In this document: piece by piece, positions 45,370-55,298 of the stretch | How positions within the stretch are numbered: position 1 is the first letter of the stretch | Layout: each line of letters begins with the position of its first letter | From: Drechmeria coniospora | Taxonomy: Eukaryota; Ascomycota; Sordariomycetes; Hypocreales; Ophiocordycipitaceae | Reading direction: 5' to 3' | Assembly (NCBI RefSeq): GCF_001625195.1 | Contig: NC_054390.1 | Span: forward strand, 5,615,222-5,679,221 | Length of the DNA stretch: 64,000 nt | The notes under the pieces: model-generated | The model's database searches: none | What the model was told of the DNA's origin: nothing | The model's input: the letters and a program-made list of their open reading frames with translations, nothing else | Program-made: the position numbers and the translations under genes

Positions 45370-46400
45370 ATGAGGTTACTGTACAGTGTACATACAGTAC
45401 AAGGTCCTCACTATTATTACTTGTCAGCACGGAGTATTCCGTCAATTAAGGAGTACGGCGTGTACATACTACTGTAAGTAGGTACTTACGGAGTAAGTAC
45501 AGTACACCGAAGTAATTGCATGAATGTAAGTACACTTAGGTGTATGGACTTTCTTGTAATTACATGTCCTTGTATGCATTCCTCGGTCGAACCAGGGTGT
45601 CGGGAGGGAGACAGTCGGAACATGCACATGTACGGAGTACACGTTGCCACTGATACGTGGTTGAAGTCTACGTGTACTATACTGTCCAGCAAGGGATGGT
45701 GAATAGATCCCCGCTTTTTTGTTTCAAGCCACTGCCAGCGTGTAAGTAAGTAGCTGTACATGTACGGAGTGCCTGTAGATGTATAGCACACTTTCTTACT
45801 CCGTACATATACTCAATCCTGTTGTACAAGTAGACATCTACATGTACCAGTACTTAGAAGTACGGAATGCTGTACTTGCTGTACACAGTATTACTTACGG
45901 AGTACGGAGTACAGACACTGCTAAATGCCAAGTACTTGTACGGAGTTACAGTATACGGTAGGTACTCCACACGCCCACAGTACAGTAAGTACATGTAAAC
46001 ATGTATTTGCGAGGCACGTACGGAGTACTACAGTACTTGTAACATTATTATTATTATTATTTGGAGGAATTCATACACGTACACGTATTTCCTACACGCA
46101 TTGCACGTCGCACAGTTGTACTCCGCGATACAGTCCATAGCATGATATGGAGAACTTACAAGCAAGTACTCCGTACGCAGTACTTCTATACTGTACTGGG
46201 AATTGAATACAGTCATCCGTATGGAGTAATTACACCGTATTTACTTGTAGGCACGGAGTACGGAGTTCAGTACGGCACTCACATAGTACATACGGTACAC
46301 GTATTTAAGTACTTGTACATGACCTGTGCACCTTGGCGTACAAGTATTACTCAAGTACAACCAAGTAGGGAGTACGGAGTACTGAAAAGTACAGTAGATG
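45370..46400. repeat. Densest GTAC/TACGGAGTAC tract of the window
   Basis: At least a dozen copies of CGGAGTA or its complement TACTCCG lie in about 1 kb, often nested in longer palindrome-like words such as GTACGGAGTAC (for example near 45630, 45898, 46019, 46166, 46257 and 46371), together with many plain GTAC tetramers. The tract is irregular, has no open frame of note and is interrupted by an ATT microsatellite at 46044-46062. Confidence 0.75.
46044..46062. repeat. (ATT)n microsatellite
   Basis: Six uninterrupted ATT units inside the GTAC-rich tract. Confidence 0.85.
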
Positions 46401-49017
46401 TCGTTAGCCGTGTGCTTACGTACTCATCCTTCGCCACCATGCCGTGTCGTCGCTCTCGCCGTCAGCTGCTTGAACAGGTCGCTGCTTCACCTTCAGCGAG
46501 GGCCTTCGCAGAGCCAAGAGCACTTCCCGCGGCAGTTCGGCACGCCGGCCACTACTCAAACTCAAGGCGGGACGCATCTCCGTACCGGTCGCATTCTTTG
46601 AGCCTTTTCGACGAGCGCGGGCGAGGTCAAGATACATGGTGAGAGCGGTGGAATCGGAGGTCGGCAAAACGGGCGTGCCAAGTGTCCAGAGTTGCCTCTG
46701 CTAACCAACAACCTCACCAATCACAACGGGCGTTCGCAGGCCAACGCCAGCCCCCGCTTGCCAGCTATGGCGCCCTGAAACGGGGCCTCGCACGTGGCCT
46801 CCTATCGTGTCGCGCGCCGTACGGCAACGTACTTGGGCGTACCAAGTGCCTCGCCGCTGCCATCCATCTGCGTTGAACGAGCACGCAGAACAGCTGGGTG
46901 CAGGAATCGTGGTCGAGCAGATGAGTTGATCACGCCGCAACCGTGGCTTCGGATCGTTGATCAAGCACCGTGCTACGACACTGGGCCCAGTCCCTTCCCG
47001 CCGAGCGGGCGAGCAACACGATGATGGATTGGGCCAAGAATGAACAGGTGTTACGAAGCCGCTGCCAGGTTCCACCACGGATTGGCCCTGTGTCCTTGCC
47101 GAGCTTCGTTCGAACGAACTGATTATCAACCGATGGTGGCCTTTGGCGCTATTGTGCACCTACGGACGGCTCGAAGAATGGAAGGTATTCGACCGAGCCT
47201 TGCCTCATCTGTGCCTAGCCGCGCTGTGGCTGCCGTCTAGCTGAAGCTGTCTTGGGGCGGCGTTGGATCTGGATTGATCGAGCTGGTATTAATAGTCAGT
47301 TGGGCGGTCACCGTGGGCCCCTGACTGTTTCATGGCGGCAGTCTGCCCTAAAATCCAATAACCATCTCCCGTAGGACGACGGAATCTCACGATCATGAGG
47401 ACACTTTGTCCTCCCTTGCCGAGAGAAAGATGAAACTGCAGACGTGCTCTCACGAGCCCCGGCGGGTGATGTGTATTGACTTCAGGATTACAGCCCCGGC
47501 CACGTGCGCGCCTTGAAGTTGAAATCAAACATGTCGACACCTCGGGGCGACGAGCGTGAATCCTGCATCTACCACATCTCCCACGTCTTCTACATCTCTC
47601 CCCCCTCCTGGCGCCCCCTTCTCCACCCCCCAAAAAATACATACACAAAGGCCAAGGCCAATCAATACAGGGCAAGAGGAGAACACAATAGTTGTACAAA
47701 TAACTCCAATGAGCCCGGTGATAGTATATGGGCTTATTGGTAGACTTCGCATAGTATGCATTTTAGAGTTTGTCCCGACATCCTCGCCATGGTTTTGCTG
47801 CGCGTGGCCCGTGGTCTGATGCCATCTGTGGCCTGCCCTGGACTCATTTGCGGGGAGCTCGAGAGACTTAGTGAGTGGCTCCCGGAGGAGGGGGGCTTGG
47901 TTTTGATCTACGAGTCCTGCCGCCGACTCGCCTCGAAAGCTCCGTACGGCTAGGGGTTTAAGATGTACTGGCCATCTAGCCTTCTCATGGGATGGAGTCT
48001 GCCGCTGGCCTTATAGGGAGTGGGTTTACGATCCCAGATCGCGGACGCTAGTCGCTAATCCGCCCACGCACAACCAACCGCATTGCAGCAACATGTGCTT
48101 GCAAGCAGTAGCGAAACCCCAGGCGGCGCCCGGAGCCAGGGGAGGGGGTGGAGAGGTTCCGCCGAACCGGATCGGCATGAACTCCTACCGGCTCGAGCGA
48201 CGCCATGGGGAAAGATTCGCACATTCATGCCGGAATGACTGGGCAGAATGGAAAGTAGAGACTTCTCGAGTTTGAATGCAAGCACGGCCATGTGCCAAGG
48301 TGGGAAATTTTTGATGCAATCGGGCCTCCTCCCTATCTGCCGAAGCAAAAAGCATATCAACTTGCTATTGCGGCAATTGTGACCAATTCTTCGACTTATG
48401 AGACCTCATCGAAGCATTCCGTAGACGCTCCATTTGCTATCCCAATGTAGATATTTCATGGTGCGGATTTTCCTAGCTGCGTACAATGTCGGTGGCGCGC
48501 AACGGCATCCGGCAATATTGATTGTGTTGAATCGAGCCAGCTTGTCAGCTACGGCATCTTGATGCCAGCTGGCAGTCGCAGAAGTGCCGCCAGAAACCCA
48601 AGTGTGCCTTGGATGAGTGCGTGGGCTTTACCCCTTGCTGTGGCTCCATCAGGCTTATTGAACCCTTTGTGCTCGTCGATGGTGAGAGAAAAGAACGGTA
48701 CGGTTTACTTGAATCAGCTAGCACGGAGGCTAGATCGTCCAGTCCCTAGACTAACTCAAAGTTTAGTCGAGGTAGTAGTCTATTCCATTCGGGGTGGAAG
48801 GGCCCTGGGGTGGTAGCGTGATTGACCTATCACTTGGTCAACTTTATTTCCTGCATTGTGAATAGAGCAACTTCACCATAACTTGAGAATCTACTTTTAT
48901 GGGTAGAACGGGCCGCCAGCGAAGCCTGACCTGGCATTATATGGTCGCCGCGCATTGATGTAGAAGCCACGTATAGGTTTAGACGGCCTATCAACTTTCG
49001 TTGACGTTGTCCCAGTT

Positions 49018-49024
49018 TATATAA
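49018..49024 (+). promoter_or_regulatory. TATA box of the collagen-like gene
   Basis: TATATAA lies 117-123 nt upstream of the ATG at 49141. It is followed by a CT-rich leader (about 49081-49135), the usual layout of a strongly expressed or inducible fungal gene. Confidence 0.55.
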
Positions 49025-49140
49025 GGCCATTCTCTCTACACTAGGCCTTTTCAACGATCAAATCTTCACAGCACACAACCGCTGTCGATTTCGCCTTCCA
49101 TCTCTATCTCCCTTGAGGCTGTTTCCCTCCTCCCGCAGTC

Positions 49141-50816
49141 ATGAAGTTCCCTACGTATTTCGCGTATTTCACGACTGCCGGGGCACTTGTTGCCCCCGGC
49201 CATCATCCTCGAGCCGATGATGACGATGGCACAACCACAGTAGACTCGGTACGCAATCCTCACTCGTGTTGGCCTCGCATCGTTTTTTCCGTTCGATACT
49301 AACCGCGCCTTGTGCAGCCTGGTCTTAGATACAGGGCGATGAAGACCATTACCACCACTCTACCCACATTAACCATAAGTAGTACGTGACCCTGACTGAT
49401 GCTGTCCGTACCCATCTAACACGCGCAGGCTGCCCTCTACCCGATGGTACAGGCCATCCAGTAGGCCCAGGGGCACCGGGCGCACCGGGCGCACCAGGTC
49501 CCGCCGGCCCGCCAGGATCTCCCGGAGCTCCTGGTGGTCCCGGAGGTCCAGGTGGCCCCGGAGGTCCGGGAGGTCCGGGAGGCCCGGGAGGTCCAGGAGC
49601 TGGCGTTCCAGGCGCTCCTGGCGCTCCCGGTGGTCCGGGTGGTCCAGGAGGTCCAGGAGGTCCAGGAGGTCCAGGAGGTCCAGGTGGTCCAGGTGGTCCA
49701 CCAGGAGCCGCTCCGGGTGGTCCTGGCGGCCCAGGAGGTCCCGGAGGCCCAGGAGGCCCAGGAGGTCCAGGCGGTCCAGGTGGTCCAGCAGCAGCCGCTC
49801 CTGGCGGTCCTGGCGGTCCTGGCGGTCCCGGTGGTCCAGGTGGTCCAGGTGGTCCAGGTGGTCCAGGTGGTCCCGCCTGGATTGCGCCTGGCGCGCCTGG
49901 CGGTCCGGGTGGTCCTGGCGGTCCAGGTGGCCCAGGAGGTCCAGGCGGTCCAGGTGGCCCATCAGGAGGATCATCTGGCGGTTCACCAGGTACACCTGGC
50001 GCGCCTGGTACCCCTGGTGCTCCTGGTACCCCTGGTGCTCCTGGTGGCTCAACTGGTGGCACTACCGGTGGTACTCCAGGCGCTCCTGGTACTCCTGGCA
50101 CTCCTGGCACTCCAGGTGGCCCAGCTGGTTCTTCGGGTGGCTCTCCAGGCTCTCCAGGTGCTCCAGGCTCTCCTGGTGCTCCGGCCGGCGGAAGCGGAAG
50201 CTCTCCAGGTGCTCCAGGCGCTCCAGGCACTCCAGGCACTCCGGCTGGCGGAAGCGGCAGCGCACCAGGCAGCGGAAGTGGCAGTGCTCCGGGTAGTGGA
50301 AGTGGCAGCGCACCAGGCAGCGGAAGCGGCAGTGCACCAGGAAGCGGCAGCGGCAGTGCACCAGGCAGCGGCAGCGGCAGTGCACCAGGCAGCGGCAGCG
50401 GCAGCGCACCAGGAAGCGGCAGCGGCAGCGCACCAGGCAGCGGCAGCGGCAGCGCACCAGGCAGCGGAAGCGGCAGTGCACCAGGCAGCGGAAGCGGCAG
50501 TGCACCAGGAAGCGGCAGCGGCAGTGCACCAGGCAGCGGCAGCGGCAGCGCACCAGGAAGCGGCAGCGGCAGCGCACCAGGCAGCGGCAGCTCTCCAGGC
50601 TCTCCCGGCTACCCCGCTGGCGGAAGCGGCAGTTCTCCAGGCGCTGGCTCTCCTGGTCCTGCGTCTGGCGGAAGCGGAAGCGGAAGCTCACCGGCTGGTG
50701 GCAGCAGCGGACTTGACGGAGCAGGCAACCCTGAAACCGTTCCGACAGCTGCTGCTAATTCGTTGGCGGTCAGCTTCCTCACATTGCTTCCACTCGTTGC
50801 CGTTTTGGTCTTATAG
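49141..50816 (+). CDS. Collagen-like, GPI-anchored cell-surface protein
   Basis: Probable wall/surface coat protein or adhesin. Three exons: 49141-49248, 49318-49381 and 49429-50816 (introns 69 bp with ACTAAC branch, and 47 bp with CTAAC branch), giving 519 aa. Unspliced reading ends at a TGA just after 49381. Residues 1-18 ([18 protein letters not shown]) form a signal peptide, followed by a short acidic stretch. Residues 71 to about 333 are collagen-like Gly-X-Pro triplets ([12 protein letters not shown]) with a few breaks. Residues 334-445 are fourteen copies of an octapeptide [12 protein letters not shown] unit. The C-terminus ([16 protein letters not shown] followed by [17 protein letters not shown]) is a typical GPI-attachment signal. 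The only Cys in the mature protein that I see is Cys59. Analogous fungal proteins are Metarhizium MCL1 and the collagen-like cgnA of the A. fumigatus HAC locus; homology to either is not established here because the repeats dominate. Confidence 0.88.
49629..49961 (+). repeat. 87-bp collagen modules: four 8-triplet blocks with 5-residue breaks
   Basis: Four blocks of exactly eight Gly-X-Pro triplets (72 bp each) are separated by three 15-bp interruptions at 49701 (PGAAP), 49788 (AAAAP) and 49875 (AWIAP). Interruptions are therefore spaced exactly 87 bp (29 residues). Seven or eight triplets per block are GGP; the last block starts with GAP. Confidence 0.9.
50256..50591 (+). repeat. 14-copy 24-bp coding minisatellite
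   Basis: Fourteen perfect-length head-to-tail 24-bp units, each coding the octapeptide Gly-Ser-Ala-Pro-Gly-Ser-Gly-Ser without a single amino-acid change. All variation is synonymous (AGC/AGT, GCA/GCT, GGC/GGA, CCA/CCG). Copy 2 is the most diverged. Confidence 0.95.
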
Positions 50817-53800
50817 AGCATCTGCTGGGCCTGCTAAACATAGATGGATTTGATAGTGGGTGGTGGGGGCGAATGGTCATGGGAGTCATGTATATTTTAG
50901 GAAATGATTGAAGTCATATGAGGCACTCTTACGATACGACTTTAATAAAACATAACATAATGTTTACTCTAATGACTTTACATTTTGTGAATTATATCAC
51001 GGACGCATACTTATGCAACAAAACACGATTGGAAAGCATTTTGTCGTAATTGACGTCTTGTGGATGACAACTCGGAGGACGGCCCTACAGGACTATTAAA
51101 AACGCAGTTGATTGATTGTTGAGCCGTGCCCATTTCTCGTAGGCGTGTATGCTCTATTGAAAGTCCGCAGACATGCCGACCATCGTTGATATTATACATC
51201 ATGTCTCCTGCGCAGTTCCCATCTGCTGTCTGCTGTGTGCTCTGCGATGTCTAGGTATAGTGTGCTCAATTTTCAATGAGTCAATGTATGGGATGCTGGA
51301 GCACTTCTGCGATATCCAAACCTATATTGAGTCACGACTTTCACCGCTTGTAAATATCAAAGGTTTTGTAGACTTCCGAAAACTGATCGAAATTTGCCAC
51401 CTCGTGGGGAAGTCTACAGGGTTTTCTTATCATAAGAGTTGGGACAGTCGCGCCGGTTTTACATTACTTGTGCCATGTCTATTGTCTAAGTAAGGGTAAT
51501 GAATCATGACACATTTCGACAAATTTGTTATCCATGCCGCAGTACCTGCCCAATTGCTTGTCTTTGACGCATATGAGGATCACTGCGAATTGGAAATACA
51601 TTCGCGTCAAATTGGTGATGACATGCTACCACTGTATACGTTTGATAGTAACTTCTGTCGCATCAATAGCAGCAATGGGTCTGGAAATCAAACAAATGCC
51701 AATCAAACTGGTTGCACATCATGACAGTCGCGGTATACCCTACCCTGTGAACTCTGGTCTAGCCATCACCTGCAATCACCTCCCTAGAGGCCACATATTT
51801 AGAATCTGACGATCTGAACTTAGAGGCGGACGATTTTAACTTTTGGTTTTGTGCAACTCTTTGCACTGTACTCATCCCATGCTCACAACCTCACCGCGGA
51901 AATGATTCGAGACCAATCATATGATTCGATTGCGGATCACACTAGCATGAGTGAAGGGCAGCCCGATAAACTGTGGATGGTAGAACCAGTACGGAGAGTA
52001 CTTCCAAACAACATGGATCCCATGACACGATTCTGAACAAGTACAACGGTTGCAGCAATGTCAAAAGCAGTACTCCGTACGGGTTGTTAGTACTATTATA
52101 TGCAATTCAAAAATAGCAGTGGCGATTCCAAAAAAAGAAACAAAAGAGGGACGGAAGACAATAAACAAAGTACAGGCGAGATGCATGATGTTCTTTCTCC
52201 GATGTTACTTCTCGTGTGCCAAGAATGATTGTTTTCAAGCGAATGCCACGTACACCAGGTCTGTCGTGTTGTAAACATGTGTCCTTCCGAGCTGCCGATG
52301 TGATCCCGCGAGGTTCCGGTTGAAATCATAATCAGGTGGAATAACTCAGCTACAATCGTTTCAGGTAGTGCAGTCCTACTGACCTGGCCAGAATGGCCGA
52401 CCTGTTCTGACATACTGTAAGGCAAAGATTGAACCCCCTTTGTATTAGTGGCTTCCGCGGGTGCCTTGCATCGAAGTTTCCTCCCCCCCTTCTCCCGATA
52501 TAAGCGCCACAAGTGACTGTGGATTTCACCAGTCCATGCAGAGCCACCAGTTCTTCATTCTAGCAGACACCATCCCTTCTTGGGCCACACCCCATCCTTC
52601 CCGTGCTCCGCGCCCCATGATTGAAATGCACTATCGACATCACTTACCAATGACTCGTCGTGTTTCTGCCGTTCCCTCCGAAAAAAACACAAGCAGGGGA
52701 CACGTGTCTGCATGATAAATGTATGCCGCGATGTTCGTCAAAGGGCAATCGCCTGTGCACAAAAGCTTCCTTCATCAATCTAGATATCCTGATCACCGAT
52801 TGTGTGTTTTTTTGAGAAAATTTGTTTTAGATGTTTCATTGTAGATTCTGTTTTGTTTGTCATGTTGTTCTTTCGGTCCGTTACAATCATAGAAAGTGGC
52901 TTTACTTAGCCAGCCACCATTCTCACACCCAAGGTGGATTGGAGTACAAACAATAAGTGAGGGAAATGGGACTGCGCACATTGCAAATTGTTGCTTATCG
53001 TCATGGCCTTTGCAGCCATTTGCATCGAATCCTGTTGGTGGGAATTATTTTGAATTGTTCTGGCATGTCTTCGAAACGCATAGCAAGCAGAGGCTCATGG
53101 GACGAAAAACGGTCCAGTCCATGATGATCAGTTCTTTGGCTTCGTTAACTCGGCCTTGCCTCGCTACACACGACACGTCTGCAGGCGGTACTCAAACTAT
53201 GTGCCAATCAAAAAGGCGAGCAGGTGCATTCACATTGAGTTTTGACTATTTTGACGACTGTTTCCAACCTCACCATTCGCTAGGTGTTGTTCACTCGTCG
53301 AAAGGCTTGTGACTTGCTGTATAGAGCGTTCGGGACCCAAGCCAGCGAACGGGACTCTGATCACCGGAGCCTCTGGCGTCAGGTGTGGGCCAAGGATTCC
53401 CCGCAACTGCAGCTTGTGCTGGAGCTCTGGCTCTTGGTTTCTATCTTGGCAGACTATGGAGTCGTCAGTCAACCTCTGCGCCACGCGCCACCGCCATTGT
53501 TAGGTTTGCTCTCTCAGCTCCCGGCTAAAATGGTGAGGTGTCTGCTAGTTGGCAAGCTATTGTTATATACAGAGCTAGGACACATCGCCACTCATATCAA
53601 CCCGACTGCCATACCTCCATATCACCGACAACTACGTGTTGAACTTATTGCACGGTCGTGTTGTGCAAAACTTCTAAATATCCCCAAACATCGCTGGCAC
53701 GGATACCACTGTTCGGGAACAATATATGACACTGGATTATTGCGAGTGGTTTGCAACTTCACCAGACGAAGCGCATACTTCGCCATTTTACATCGCTTAG

Positions 53801-53953
53801 TTGCCTATTGGAACTTGGAATGATTCGCCAATTTCCCGTCTTGAACGTACGAAACTGTCGCTATCCTTTTCCTTTCACCCCCGCAAGTCTTCCCGTGTCT
53901 GACATATCATCAGTTGATTTGAATCTCGACCAAATCCATCACGCGTAGTCAAA
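50817..53953. other. AT-rich intergenic region, no clear gene
   Basis: This 3.1 kb lies between the collagen-like gene and the Zn2Cys6 regulator, both plus strand. Two short ATG-initiated plus-strand frames (51173-51493, 106 codons; 51506-51724, 72 codons) are unrecognised and lack secretion or domain features. A 180-codon open stretch ending at 53823 has no ATG near its start. I cannot support any as a gene. Confidence 0.55.
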
Positions 53954-55298
53954 ATGTTTTTGGGTGCCGTTCGCCGCAGGTATGCTTCATTGCCTACTGA
54001 CGTCTCCCTGCAATGGCTTGCTAACTCGATACATAGCCATACCAAGTCTCGAAAGGGATGTCTCAAATGGTCAGTTTGATTTTTATTTTAACCCTAGCAA
54101 TGCACGCTCGGCTGACGGGCACCACTTCGGCAGCAAAACTCGCCACATACGATGTGATGAGAAATATCCGCAATGGTGAGTATCGACGTGCCGATGATAC
54201 TTGCATGTACTTTGTTAATTTCTTTTCCCATTTACCATTAGTTCCAACTGCACCAAACGCAAGGACCGTTGTCCATATAATGATATGCCTACCATACCCG
54301 GAAGTTTGTCGAAACCGGACCTAATGTGGACGCCAACGATCGAAGCAGCGATTGAAGACTGGAAAACAACCTCCAAATTTCCCTTTCCATCCTTGCAAGT
54401 TTACCCGACTCCAGTCCCGCAACTTTATTCTACGGAAGACCTCCGATTGATATACCACTTCGCGAGCTTGAAAGATCAACTGGCCGAAAAAAATAATGAC
54501 GTCTATACATCATTTTGGACCCAAAATATACCAACGTATGACAATGGATTTTTTTCCCGTGAGATTTATTTATAAGCTAACAAAACATTCCAATCTGCAG
54601 ACTTCTGAGCATAGCTACTACCTCTACATATGTGATGCACGCATTGTGTTCTCTATCCGCCACACATATCGCGCTTCACACCAATTGCCCCCTCGTCAGT
54701 AACATTGCTTTCGAGCACCGAGGGCTCGCGTTTGTTGGCCTGCACAAAGCGCTCGGCGAATTCTCCCGCGAAAATTCCGATGCTATTTTAGCGGCTTCGG
54801 TGCTTCTATCTTGGCAGGCCACAGACCGGTAAGTCGATGTTTCCTGATATCGGCATTGCTGCACACCTCGGCAATGATTTCTATATGCTGATCCTCGAGA
54901 ACAGCGATAGCTGGACAAAGCTCATGCAGGGTACATCTACGGTATTTCCCCTGCATTCCCGTGCAATTCATTCGACGATTTCTAATCCATTGTAGATTAT
55001 TAACTCCATGGGCTGCTGGCTTCCTGAGTCTGCTCTTGCTCTTTCAGTGTCGCAGACATTGTGCCCGCGCGCTTCATCAGAATCCCGGACGGGAGATTCC
55101 AGCAGTACCGACGATCAGAGCTTTGATGATTACTCCACCGAACTCACCTCTCCGTATGTATCGACCGACAATCACGAGTTCACACCTGGTGTAGGAAAGT
55201 ACGAAATGTCGCCAGTTGAGTCTGGGACATCCGATAGTTCACCCAATAGCGCCAGGGATGTCTTTATCAAAGTCGAGTCCCCGACAGCCTTAATTTAG
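53954..55298 (+). CDS. Zn2Cys6 fungal transcription factor, seven exons, short form
   Basis: Nuclear zinc-cluster regulator. Exons: 53954-53979, 54037-54069, 54134-54175, 54242-54535, 54601-54828, 54911-54941 and 54996-55298. Introns are 54-82 bp, all GT...AG, several with GCTAAC branch points. Summed exons are 957 nt, giving an in-frame 318-aa protein. Splicing builds an otherwise hidden, perfect zinc cluster with Cys17, 20, 27, 34, 37 and 44 (CLKCKTRHIRCDEKYPQC then SNCTKRKDRC), spacing 2-6-6-2-6. Then follows the family core: STEDLRLIYHFASL, YTSFWTQNIPT, VMHALCSLSATHIAL, HRGLAFVGLHKALGEFSREN and DAILAASVLLSWQATDR. After TKLMQGTSTIINSM the protein is short and Ser/Asp-rich and ends KVESPTALI; relatives usually continue for 100 or more residues, so the C-terminal half seems lost. 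It is the nearest recognised neighbour of the collagen-like gene and may regulate it (inference). Confidence 0.88.

Larger units (their letters stand above)
38579..49140. other. 10.5-kb gene-poor AT-rich region
   Basis: I find no convincing gene in this stretch. Open frames are short (mostly under 110 codons), without recognisable domains or consistent splice structure. The best small candidate is a minus-strand stretch at about 39742-39960 with a hydrophobic segment (WSTILLINLAVSGV) but no ATG. Structural features inside are a small hairpin (45300-45345), a dense GTAC tract (45370-46400) and an ATT microsatellite (46044-46062). The segment 46.4-48.2 kb is richer in GC than its surroundings but still shows no gene. 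The last 150 bp are the collagen-like gene promoter. Confidence 0.6.

Noticed and set aside
46436..46642. Short plus-strand ATG frame just right of the GTAC tract
   Set aside because: Arg/Ser-rich, 68 codons, no signal peptide or domain; indistinguishable from chance in GC-richer DNA.
46701..47159. Minus-strand 152-codon frame in the GC-richer patch
   Set aside because: No recognisable domain, no consistent coding character and competing frames on the other strand of similar length.
49349..50239. Minus-strand collagen-like frame as a second gene
   Set aside because: It arises from the self-complementary GGN/CCN codons; it lacks a signal peptide and splice signals, whereas the plus strand has signal peptide, introns, GPI tail and TATA box.
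49534..50853. Second plus-strand frame through the collagen exon (Val/Gln/Ala/Leu-rich)
   Set aside because: Repeat-derived frame without start context, signal peptide or anchor.
53284..53823. Plus-strand 180-codon open stretch upstream of the zinc-cluster gene
   Set aside because: No ATG near its start, no domain, and it does not splice sensibly into the zinc-cluster gene whose own ATG at 53954 is well placed.
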